In this document: positions 48,153 to 56,152 of the stretch, one piece after another | Layout: each line of letters starts with the position of its first letter | Position numbering within the stretch: the stretch's first letter is position 1 | Notes under the pieces: model-generated | What the model saw: only the letters and a program-made list of their open reading frames with translations | Database searches by the model: none | Told to the model about the DNA's origin: nothing | Translations under genes and position numbers: made by a program | NCBI GenBank assembly: GCA_030424595.1 | Contig: JAUHWG010000009.1 | Location: forward strand, 62,001-126,000 | DNA length: 64,000 nucleotides | Direction: 5' to 3' | Source: Polyangia bacterium | Lineage (GTDB): Bacteria; Myxococcota_A; Polyangia; Nannocystales; Nannocystaceae

Positions 48153-49739
48153 GTGATCGAGGCTCGACGGCCCTCCAGGCGCGCACACCTCATGGCCTCG
48201 CTCGCGAGCGGGCTCTTGCTCGTCGGCGCCTGCGATCCAGGCGACGGGGCGCGGGATCAGTGGCTGCACAACGTGGTCGTCCTCGACAACCAGGTCTTCT
48301 TCGAGACCGAGCCGGAGCTGGCCGGCGGCAAGCTGGCGAAGATGGACCTCGACCTCTACGCCTACTTTCGCGGGACCGCCGGCTGCTACGCCCGCGATCT
48401 GGCGCAGGCGGGGGGCCCGGGCTATCTGCCGACAGACTTCCTCGCCGAGGATGCGGCGGACGTCGCCCTGATCGGCGATCCCCACCTGGAGAATATCGGC
48501 ACCTATCTCCGTCGCGGGCTGCGGGACGATCTTCCGACGGATGCGCCGGATTCGGACGAGCCTGCGGGCGACAGTTCCGCGAGAGACGGCGTGCTCGTCG
48601 TCGACTTCAACGACTACGACGCCGCGACCTACGGTCCCTTCCACTTCGACGTCCGCCGCTTGGCGCTCAGCGCAGCGATCGCGAGCGCGTCGATCGAGGC
48701 CCTGAGCCCGGGCTTCGCGGAGGCGACGGTGGAGGCTCCGCGCGCGCTCACCCAGGCCTACGTCGACGAGATCGAGCGTCTCCAGGCCGGAGGCGCGGAC
48801 GAGCCGCTGACCGAGGAGAGCGGCGAGCTCGGGACGATCCTCGCCGATCTGGTCAAGAAGGCGCGGGAGAAGGGGGATGATCGCGAGGAGCTGAGCGACT
48901 ACACGGAGATCGTCGACGGTGAGCGCAGCCTCGCGGTCCGCGAGAACGACGCGGCGATCTCCTGGCGGGCGGGCTCCTACTCCCACGTCGTCTACGACGA
49001 TGAGATCGCTGCGGTCGCCGCCGACGACCTCTGGATTATCAAGTCTGTCCTGGAGGACACCTATCCCGCCAGCGTCGCCGACCCGGCGATGCTCGAGCCG
49101 GTCGCCGAGACCCTGCGGATCAAGGGGGTCGGGCGTCGTCTCGGGGCGGGCGTCGCCTCCTATCCGGTGCGTCGCTACTACGTGCTGGTCGAGGGCCCGA
49201 CCGACGCGATCGCCGACGACTGGATCTTGGAGCTCAAGCAGGTCTTCGATCCGCTGGTCGTCCCCGGCCTCGAGCAGGCGGCCGGCGGTCGTCCCTTCGC
49301 CGACAACGGTGAGCGGGTGGTGGCGATGCAGCGCGGCCTCCAGGGGTCCACGGACAACGACGCGCTCCTCGGCTACGGGGCGGCGGGCGGCCTGACGATG
49401 CGGGTCCGCGAGCGGACCAAGTATCAGCGGGGCGTCGGCGTCGATCGGATCGCGGAGAAGAGCGCCGAGGGCAAGTGGACCGCCGATGACTACCTCGACT
49501 ACGCCCGCTGGGCCGGGCGTCTGCTGGCGCGGGCCCACGCCCGCGGGGTCAAGCGCGACGGCCAGCCGGGGCTTGTGGCGATCGCCGGGGCGCTCCGCGG
49601 CGAGGGAGGCGGAGCGGGGTTCGTCGACGAGACGGTCGCCTTCGTCGACATCTACGCGCCGGTGGTCGAGGGGGACGCGCTGCGCTTTCGCGCGCTCCTC
49701 GAGTCGTACGGACCAGCGCTGGGCTACGTCGGCCGGTGA
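48153..49739 (+). CDS. DUF2252-family lipoprotein
   Basis: A 528-aa DUF2252 protein with an unusual lipoprotein signal (MASLASGLLLVGAC, Cys at about 27). Family motifs include LDLYAYFRGTAGCYARDL (about 68-85), GDPHLENIGTY (about 109-119), VVDFNDYDAATYGPFHFDVRRLALS (around 150-174), and the later YLDYARWAGRLLARAHAR. DUF2252 domains have a kinase-like fold; the biochemical activity is not known to me. Export of this domain is unusual, as most are cytoplasmic. The stop codon overlaps the start of the porin-like gene (GTGA), so the two are likely an operon. The GTG at 48153 or the ATG at 48192 could be the start. Confidence 0.8.
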   Translation: MIEARRPSRRAHLMASLASGLLLVGACDPGDGARDQWLHNVVVLDNQVFFETEPELAGGKLAKMDLDLYAYFRGTAGCYARDLAQAGGPGYLPTDFLAEDAADVALIGDPHLENIGTYLRRGLRDDLPTDAPDSDEPAGDSSARDGVLVVDFNDYDAATYGPFHFDVRRLALSAAIASASIEALSPGFAEATVEAPRALTQAYVDEIERLQAGGADEPLTEESGELGTILADLVKKAREKGDDREELSDYTEIVDGERSLAVRENDAAISWRAGSYSHVVYDDEIAAVAADDLWIIKSVLEDTYPASVADPAMLEPVAETLRIKGVGRRLGAGVASYPVRRYYVLVEGPTDAIADDWILELKQVFDPLVVPGLEQAAGGRPFADNGERVVAMQRGLQGSTDNDALLGYGAAGGLTMRVRERTKYQRGVGVDRIAEKSAEGKWTADDYLDYARWAGRLLARAHARGVKRDGQPGLVAIAGALRGEGGGAGFVDETVAFVDIYAPVVEGDALRFRALLESYGPALGYVGR

Positions 49740-51358
49740 AGGTGATGTCGCCGACGACGCGTACCCCCTCCCTCCCTCCGCGGAGCACGAAGGCCTGTCG
49801 CTGGTGCGTCGCGGCGCTCCTCTCCGTGGTCGCTCCATCGACGCTGCGCGCGGCGGAGCCGGCGGTCTCGGGCGAGTCTTCGCGAGCGGAAGAGGGATCG
49901 GACGCCCCATCCTCGGCCGAGGTCGCGGCGGAGCCGTCGGCCGGAGAGGTGGGTCTCGGCGACTCTGCTGCCGCGTCGTCGGCAGCGGCGAGTGCGTCGA
50001 GCTCGGCCGCGTCGTCGAGCTCGGGCTCGGAGACGTCGAGCTCGGAGAGCCTCTCTTCGGATGGGGCCGCGGCCAGGGGCTCGGGTGATGACGCGGCGGA
50101 GCCGACGACAGAGCCGACGACAGAGCCGACGACAGAGCCGACGACAGACGCGGTGGCGGCGAAGGGCGCCGCGGAGAGCGGGCCCCACGTCGACGACGGG
50201 ACGCGAGCGGTGCGGCGAGCGCGACGGGAGCGGCGGGCTGCCGACCGCGACACCCTCAACCTCGACGCGGGGACGATGCTGCGCAACCGCTGGCCCTTCG
50301 AGCCGGTCTGTAACCTCGGCGGCGGGCCAGACCTCTGCCTGACGATCGACGCCGAGGTCTTCACCGGCTATCGCATGCGCTCGATCGCCGGCGAGCGTTT
50401 TGGCGAGTTCGCCCTCGATCGCAGCGAGATCGGCACCAACTTTTGGTACCGCGCCAACAGGTGGATCGACGGGGGGGTCGCCCTGCGCCTCGAGTCGGTC
50501 CGCTCGGCGGGGCCGCAGAGCCTGATCGGCATCGACGGGGACTCGCTGGTGATCCGCCTCGCCCAGGCCTACGGTCACACCGCGGCGCACGTCGGGCCGA
50601 TCTCGATCGGCGTCCGCGGCGGGATGATCCCCGAGCGGTGGATCGAGCAGGTCGAGAAGGGCTACGACACCGTCGGCGTCGGCCGTCTGGCCTCCGAGCA
50701 GAGCCTCCTGATGGAGCGGGCGGACCTCGGCGGATCGCTGACCGTCAGCGGCTGGGAGGGGCTGGTCGAGCTCGACCTGCAGATGACCAACGGCGAAGGT
50801 CGGGCCCAAGAGGAGCTCAACCGCGGCAAGAACACGACGGCGATGTTCACCGTCCGCCCGCTCCGCCGTCGCCACGCGAAGGGCCCGATCACCCTCGCGC
50901 TGCACGGCGCCTACCGTGACGGCTCGTGGGGGGTCGCGGCCGCCCGCGCGCACCGGGCCGCGGGGGCCGTGACCTTCGCCTCGCCCTGGGGTTTTGCGGG
51001 GGCGGAGCTGGTCCAGGCCTTCGGCGTCCGTGAGCAGGGCGATCGGGTCGGCCGCAGCGTCGGCGGCTGGATCAGCGCCTACGCGTGGCAGCCCTACATC
51101 GGCCTGGTGGCGAAGTACGATCACGTCCGCCAGGACCTGGAGCTCGACGGATCCTCCGTCGACATCATCACGGCCGGCGTCTTCTCCGATCTCTTCGGCT
51201 ACACCTGGCGACGTCGGCGGCGTGTCCGCCTCTACGCGGCCTACCAGCACGAGGGCTACGGCGCCGCCGCGGGTCCGGTCCCGGGCGCGCCGCAGGCCGC
51301 CGACAGCCACCGCTTTCTCCTCCAGATCGAGGCCGCGGGCCTCCTTCGCGCGCTCTGA
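49736..51358 (+). CDS. Outer-membrane porin-like protein
   Basis: A 540-aa exported protein. A basic signal sequence is followed by a long Ser/Ala/Glu linker (about 45-145) that includes four PTTE repeats encoded by 12-base units. From about 180 to the end there are alternating strands typical of a beta-barrel (DAEVFTGYRMRSIAGERFGE, GGVALRLESV, SIGVRGGMIPE). The barrel resembles porin-like proteins that are compared with OprO/P-type porins. It ends in LLRAL, not in the classical aromatic residue. The start is GTG 49736 or ATG 49745. It is coupled to the DUF2252 lipoprotein; function unknown. Confidence 0.7.
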   Translation: MKVMSPTTRTPSLPPRSTKACRWCVAALLSVVAPSTLRAAEPAVSGESSRAEEGSDAPSSAEVAAEPSAGEVGLGDSAAASSAAASASSSAASSSSGSETSSSESLSSDGAAARGSGDDAAEPTTEPTTEPTTEPTTDAVAAKGAAESGPHVDDGTRAVRRARRERRAADRDTLNLDAGTMLRNRWPFEPVCNLGGGPDLCLTIDAEVFTGYRMRSIAGERFGEFALDRSEIGTNFWYRANRWIDGGVALRLESVRSAGPQSLIGIDGDSLVIRLAQAYGHTAAHVGPISIGVRGGMIPERWIEQVEKGYDTVGVGRLASEQSLLMERADLGGSLTVSGWEGLVELDLQMTNGEGRAQEELNRGKNTTAMFTVRPLRRRHAKGPITLALHGAYRDGSWGVAAARAHRAAGAVTFASPWGFAGAELVQAFGVREQGDRVGRSVGGWISAYAWQPYIGLVAKYDHVRQDLELDGSSVDIITAGVFSDLFGYTWRRRRRVRLYAAYQHEGYGAAAGPVPGAPQAADSHRFLLQIEAAGLLRAL

Positions 51359-51398
51359 TCGCTACGGTAACCACTTGAACATCGCTGGAGCCTGAACC

Positions 51399-52802
51399 AT
51401 GACGACCTCGACCTCGACCTATCGCCTCTCCTCTCGACTCCTCCTCTCGCTCGGACTCGTCACCGTCACCACGGTCGGCTGCTCGATGGCGGGCGAAGGG
51501 ACCGGCGCCAACTCGGCGACGGCAGGGCTGACGACCGGCGAGGAGACCGAGACGGCGACGGAGACCGGCACCGCGACCGACGGCACCGAGACGACCGACA
51601 CGACCGCGACGATCGACACCAGCGAGAGCGGCGACGGCTGCGGAGACGGTGAGATCGGCGCGAGCGAGGTCTGCGACGGCGACGCCCTCGGCGGCCAGAC
51701 CTGCGAGGGCCTCGGCGCGCCCTACATCGGCGGTGTGCTCGGCTGCGCGCCGAGCTGCGACGCCTTCGACGTCTCGCAGTGCGACGTCGACTCGGCGGCC
51801 CCCTCGATCAAGCTCAACGAATTTTTGGCGAAGGGGGCTGACGCGGGCCCCTACATGGGCAAGGGCGACGTCATCGAGCTCTACAACGCCGGCGGCGCGG
51901 AGGCGGATCTCAGCGGCTGGAAGCTCTCCGACGAGCTCAACTTCCCGGACGACAAGACCTACGTCTTCCCCGAGGGGAGCACGCTGGCGGCGGGCGCCTG
52001 GCTCGTGCTCGTCCAGTACGACGACATGACCATGGAGGGCGACTTTCCCTTTGGCATCTCATCGTCGAACGAGGAGACGGTCCTCCTCGCCGACGCCAGC
52101 GGTGTGGTCGTCGACTCCGTGACCTTCGACGGCGCGCTGGCGGAGGTCTCCCTATGCCGGATCGCCGACGGCGAGGACAACTGGGTCGTCTGCCTCCAGA
52201 CCCCGGGCGAGGAGAACCTCATCTCCGACGTCGTCCCGGCGGTCTGCGGCGACGGCGTGATCGAGGGCGAGGAGCAGTGCGACGGCGAGGCGCTCGGCGA
52301 CATGACCTGCACGGACGTCGGCGACTTCGACGGCGGCGTCCTGCTCTGCTCCGACGCCTGCACCTTCGACACCAGCGGCTGCACCTCGCCGCTGGAGCTG
52401 GTGCTCAACGAGCTGAGCTCGAGCGACCTCGATCCGATCGAGCTGGTGAACGCCGGCGACGCTGCGGTCGACCTCTCCGGCTGGATCCTCACCGACGACA
52501 TCACCGACCCCTACGACCCTGAGCTCGACGACAAGAAGATGATCTTCGCCGACGGGGCTTCGATCGCGGCGGGCGAGTATCTGGTGATCGAGAAGGGCGA
52601 TCTGGAGGGGCTGCACCCCTTCGGCCTCGGCGGCGGCGGCGACACGGTGCGCCTGTTTAATGGCGACCTCGAGCTGGTCGACAGCGTCACCTACGGCGAC
52701 CTCGAGGCGGAGGTCTCCTACTGTCGGGCGCCGGACGGCCCCGGCGGCGCGTGGACGGCCGACTGCGTCGCGACCTTCGGCGGGATGAACCCGGCGCCCT
52801 GA
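51399..52802 (+). CDS. Lipoprotein with two lamin-tail domains
   Basis: A 467-aa surface lipoprotein (lipobox VTVTTVGC, Cys at about 28) with a Thr/Glu-rich linker (45-85). A Cys-rich CGDGEIGASEVCDGDALGG segment and a second CGDGVIEGEEQCDGEALGD segment resemble the DUF4215-type repeats of myxobacteria. Each is followed by a lamin-tail-like domain: IKLNEFLAKGAD...IELYNAGG...LSGWKLSD and LVLNELSSSDLDPIELVNAG...LSGWILTD. These domains usually mark secreted or surface proteins. A GGAG ribosome-binding site precedes the ATG. No enzyme domain is present, so a structural or adhesion role is only a guess. Confidence 0.78.
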   Translation: MTTSTSTYRLSSRLLLSLGLVTVTTVGCSMAGEGTGANSATAGLTTGEETETATETGTATDGTETTDTTATIDTSESGDGCGDGEIGASEVCDGDALGGQTCEGLGAPYIGGVLGCAPSCDAFDVSQCDVDSAAPSIKLNEFLAKGADAGPYMGKGDVIELYNAGGAEADLSGWKLSDELNFPDDKTYVFPEGSTLAAGAWLVLVQYDDMTMEGDFPFGISSSNEETVLLADASGVVVDSVTFDGALAEVSLCRIADGEDNWVVCLQTPGEENLISDVVPAVCGDGVIEGEEQCDGEALGDMTCTDVGDFDGGVLLCSDACTFDTSGCTSPLELVLNELSSSDLDPIELVNAGDAAVDLSGWILTDDITDPYDPELDDKKMIFADGASIAAGEYLVIEKGDLEGLHPFGLGGGGDTVRLFNGDLELVDSVTYGDLEAEVSYCRAPDGPGGAWTADCVATFGGMNPAP

Positions 52803-52814
52803 GCTAGGACCAGG

Positions 52815-52846
<32 letters not shown>

Positions 52847-52849
52847 GCT

Positions 52850-53169
52850 CGGTGGTCCACCTCGCCCATCGCGACATCACCCTCGTGACGGTCTCCCGCG
52901 CGGCCATCGACAAGCTCGTGGCCTTTCGCGAGCGGATGGGCTGGAGCTCTAAGTGGGTTTCACGTCAGCCACACGCCGGAGGAGCTGGCGACCGGCCAGG
53001 TCGACTACAACTTCGCGAAGTCGCGGCCCTTCGGCGGCGAATCGCCGGGAGGGCGCGATCTTCCACACCGACTCGTCCTACGGGCGCGGGCTCGACACGC
53101 CGATCTGACGAGGCGGAGCCGCCCTATCCGATGGCGTGGGTCCGCCTCCACGACAGCTACGGGGGATAG
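52850..53169 (+). pseudogene. DUF899 (thioredoxin-like) pseudogene fragment
   Basis: Remains of a DUF899 protein in several frames. VVHLAHRDITLVTVSRA...FRERMGWSS (about 52850-52955) is in one frame; FHVSHTPEELATGQVDYNF...RPFGGE resumes about 10 residues further on in a shifted frame; EGAIFHTDSSYGRGLDTPI ends in TGA in a third. A further fragment, YPMAWVRLHDSYGG, comes last. The N-terminal half of the family is missing. An intact ORF of 105 aa covers the area but mixes frames, so I do not annotate it as a gene. Confidence 0.7.
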
Positions 53170-53242
53170 CGAGCGCGGCCGCCCAGCGCCGGGTGTACCG
53201 TGGGTAACGCTGCACGACCTCTCTCCGTATAGCCGACAAGCC

Positions 53243-54487
53243 ATGCACATGCGCCTCCACCGTTCTCCCCGTCGTCCCCGCCCTGTCCACCCTCTTGTGC
53301 CCGTGCTGCTCGCGCTCGCCTTGGCGCCGCTCGCCTGCGCCGGTGGGAGCGGCGGCGGCACCGAGAGCGAGACGAGCGGGGCGAGCAGCACAGGCAGTGG
53401 CAGCGGCGACGTGTCCGAGGGGGAGGCGCTCTACTCCCAGCCGATCGCCGACGGCAACAGCTTTACCTGCGAGACCTGCCACGCCCTGGCGGAGCCGGCC
53501 GCTGACGGGATCCGCCGGCCCGGCCACGCGCTCGGCGACGCGACCCGTCGGCCGCACTGGAAGAACGGGATGCTCGTCGACATGCGCGACGCGGTGAACT
53601 CCTGCCTAGGTGAGTGGATGAACGCCGAGCCCTGGGCCGCCGACGACAGCCGCTGGACGGCGCTCTACGACTTCTTGGACGCCCAGGCCCCGGCCGGCGA
53701 CGCGCAGCCGCTGAGCTTTGAGATCGTCGAGCCGCCGGCGAGCCTGGAGGGCGGAGACGCGGCCGCGGGGCAAGCTCTCTTCAACCAGAGCTGCGTGGTC
53801 TGCCACGGGCTGGACGGCGTGGGCACCAACCAGGCGCCGCCGGTCACCGGTCAGGGACAGGCGGCGGACTACGTCGCCCGCCGGGTGCGGACCAGCGGAC
53901 GCGCGGACTCCTCGATCTACAACGGCCTTACGGGGGGCGTGATGCCCTTCTGGGCCGCCGACCGCCTGACCGACGCCGAGCTTCGGGACCTGGTCGCCTA
54001 TCTCGGGATCCTCGACGACCCGACGACCTCGACCACCGGCGACACGGACGGGACGACCGATGGCACGACGGACGGGACGACGACGGACGGGACGACGGAC
54101 GGGACGACGGACGGGACGACGGACGGGACGACGACGAGCGGTGGCGACTGCGCGATGACCAGCGCTAGGATCGGCTGGACGGCGGTGCTCGAGAACAAGT
54201 TCCACGACGTCACCGGGACCGCGGAGATCATCGACGACTGCACCGTCTTGATCACCGAGTTCGGCTACGACGGCACCGGCATCGACGTCCGGATCTACGG
54301 AGCCCAGGGCGGCGACTACGACAACGGCTTCCCGATGACCGACGACCTGCTCAAGCCCGGCGGATACTCGGGGGCGACCCTGACGGCGACCCTGCCCGAC
54401 GGCGAGAGCATGGACGACCTCGACGGGGTCAGCGTCTGGTGTGTCGACGTCGGCGTCGACTTCGGCAGCGGCACCTTCGCGCCCTAG
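53243..54487 (+). CDS. Diheme cytochrome c-like protein fused to a DM13 domain
   Basis: A 414-aa lipoprotein (lipobox LALAPLAC, Cys at about 32). Two cytochrome c haem sites are present: CETCH (about 76-80) and CVVCHGLDGVGTNQ (about 184-197), with MPFWAADRLTDAELRDLVAYL as a likely methionine-ligand helix. A Thr/Asp/Gly linker of TTDG repeats (about 262-290) leads to a C-terminal DM13 domain (TGTAEIIDDCTVLITEFGYD ... VWCVDVGVDFGSGTF), a domain linked to electron transfer. TATAGC ends 9 bases before the ATG. Such a fusion suggests periplasmic electron transport. Its TAG stop is inside the palindromic element at 54484. Confidence 0.82.
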   Translation: MHMRLHRSPRRPRPVHPLVPVLLALALAPLACAGGSGGGTESETSGASSTGSGSGDVSEGEALYSQPIADGNSFTCETCHALAEPAADGIRRPGHALGDATRRPHWKNGMLVDMRDAVNSCLGEWMNAEPWAADDSRWTALYDFLDAQAPAGDAQPLSFEIVEPPASLEGGDAAAGQALFNQSCVVCHGLDGVGTNQAPPVTGQGQAADYVARRVRTSGRADSSIYNGLTGGVMPFWAADRLTDAELRDLVAYLGILDDPTTSTTGDTDGTTDGTTDGTTTDGTTDGTTDGTTDGTTTSGGDCAMTSARIGWTAVLENKFHDVTGTAEIIDDCTVLITEFGYDGTGIDVRIYGAQGGDYDNGFPMTDDLLKPGGYSGATLTATLPDGESMDDLDGVSVWCVDVGVDFGSGTFAP

Positions 54488-54644
54488 CAGCCCGCGCCAA
54501 GAGTCCCGCGCTCGCGCAGCGATCGTCGTCCCTCTCGACTCGGCCAGAGCTTGCACTACGACCCGGCACAGCGGCGTCTTGTCCAAGCCAAGAGGACCAA
54601 CGATCGCGGCGCGAGCGCACAGGACGTTCACCACGGGCTGCTAG
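54484..54644. repeat. CTAG-ended palindromic element (most complete copy)
   Basis: A 161-bp imperfect inverted repeat whose terminal 11 bases are perfect (CTAGCAGCCCG and CGGGCTGCTAG). The first 60 or so bases of each arm align with each other. The whole reads like a MITE-sized element with long terminal inverted repeats. The left CTAG provides the TAG stop codon of the cytochrome gene. Bases 54645-54913 contain nothing I recognise. Confidence 0.7.
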
Positions 54645-54913
54645 CCCTGCGGGCGATGTCACGGCGTTCGGGTGGAGCGGCGCCGCTCGCCTCGCGCGCG
54701 TGTCTGGGCGGCGCGCTCCAAAGGTCGCGAGTGGGGCTCCCGCGAACGCAGCGGGGGGGTCCTGAAAAGCTCGGGGGCCGGCGACCGATCGCGGCGTGAT
54801 CGAGCACAGGCGCACAATCGACGGCCCTCGAGCGCCGCTTGAGCGCCGCCGCGGCGGCCTCGCGTGATAGATCTGGAGGCTCTCGTCACCCGCTGAGGAG
54901 CGATGGCTGAGCG

Positions 54914-56140
54914 ATGGCTGACCGTCTGGCGATCTTCAACCACCCCGAGTGGAACCCGAGCGGCAAGCTCGTCCAGGGCGACCCCTTCCTGGTGGACCAG
55001 TTGGTCGGTCTCTTCGGCCAGGCGGAGGAGGGCTCGCAGATCCGGATCGCCGTCGCCGGCTGGACGATCGCCGACTCCCAGGTCCAGTACGACGCGCTCC
55101 TCGTGGCGATCAAGGGGGCGCTCAGCCGCGGCTGCGACGTCAAGGTCATCGGCCCGACGCTCGCCGCGGCGGACCCGGCGATGGCCGACGCCTGGTACCG
55201 GTTAGACGCGGCGTCGGGCCTCGCCGCGGAGCTCCAGGCGACGCTCCGCGGCAACCTCCGCTTCTGGCCCGAAGAGCAGGGGGCCTGCGGCGGGGTCTCG
55301 CACAACACCTTCGTCCTCTTCTCCCAGCTGCGCGGGGCGGCGACCAAGCCCAAGTGGGTGCTCGCCGACATGAGCGCGAAGTGGAGCACCGACGCCCGCG
55401 AGCGGCCGAACGACATGCTGGTCTTCGCCGAGGAGCGCGGCCTCTACCTCGCCTACCTCCGCTACTGGCAGACGCTGTGGATGGCCGCCGGCGGGGCGAT
55501 GCACCTGCCCCGTCACCTCCAGACCTACGATGACCCGGTCGGCGGGGTGACGGTCCACTTCCAGCCCCACGCGGGGGAGACGAAGGACCCGCTGATCGCC
55601 CTCTTGGAGACGGTGCTGGTCACCTCCGAGACCCGGATCCGGGCGTCGATGGCGGCCTGGGGCTATACCGGCCGCGGCAAGTCGCTGCTCGACAAGCTCT
55701 TCTCCCTGAGCGCGGCGGGCTGCGACGTCCGGGCGGTGGCGCATCACCAGCTCGGCGCGACCGCGCAGGGCCTCTCCTGTCCGGTCAATCCGGGCGACGG
55801 GGTCGTCGGCGTCGGCCTCTGCGAGACCAGCGCGGCGGTCTGGGAGAAGCTCGCGGGGCAGGGGAAGGTCCGCTGGGCGAAGTCGGCGACCCACTCCAAG
55901 TACATCCTGATCGAGGGGCCCTTCATCGGCGGTGGGGGCGAGACCCAACGGGTCGTCGTCGCCTGTCGTCAGGGCTTCCGCGACGGCGGCGTCGATCCTG
56001 CGCTGAGCGATGGTTGTAGCGCCGCCGGACACCTCCTCGTGGTCCGCGACGACGCCGAGATCTTCCAGCGCTATCTCGACAACTGGAGCTGGCTGTGCGG
56101 CGAGTCCTGGCTCACCTCTGCGCTCTCGCCCTGCGGCTGA
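54914..56140 (+). CDS. Phospholipase D-like protein
   Basis: A 408-aa protein with two PLD-like halves. The first half ends in a degenerate motif (HNTFVLF, His130, Thr where Lys is expected). The second has THSKYILIEG (His327, Lys329) and FIGGGGETQRVVVACRQGF. A full HKD pair is therefore missing in the first half, and activity is doubtful. It has no signal peptide. The neighbouring FG-GAP gene follows after 12 bases, so they may be cotranscribed. DUF-like relatives with one HKD motif are often annotated simply as PLD-like. The substrate is unknown. Confidence 0.72.
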   Translation: MADRLAIFNHPEWNPSGKLVQGDPFLVDQLVGLFGQAEEGSQIRIAVAGWTIADSQVQYDALLVAIKGALSRGCDVKVIGPTLAAADPAMADAWYRLDAASGLAAELQATLRGNLRFWPEEQGACGGVSHNTFVLFSQLRGAATKPKWVLADMSAKWSTDARERPNDMLVFAEERGLYLAYLRYWQTLWMAAGGAMHLPRHLQTYDDPVGGVTVHFQPHAGETKDPLIALLETVLVTSETRIRASMAAWGYTGRGKSLLDKLFSLSAAGCDVRAVAHHQLGATAQGLSCPVNPGDGVVGVGLCETSAAVWEKLAGQGKVRWAKSATHSKYILIEGPFIGGGGETQRVVVACRQGFRDGGVDPALSDGCSAAGHLLVVRDDAEIFQRYLDNWSWLCGESWLTSALSPCG

Positions 56141-56152
56141 GGATCGGCACCG

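Noticed and set aside
52852..53169. A 105-aa ORF as a real gene
   Set aside because: It joins DUF899 remnants to out-of-frame residues; the family's conserved segments continue in other frames, so it is a pseudogene.
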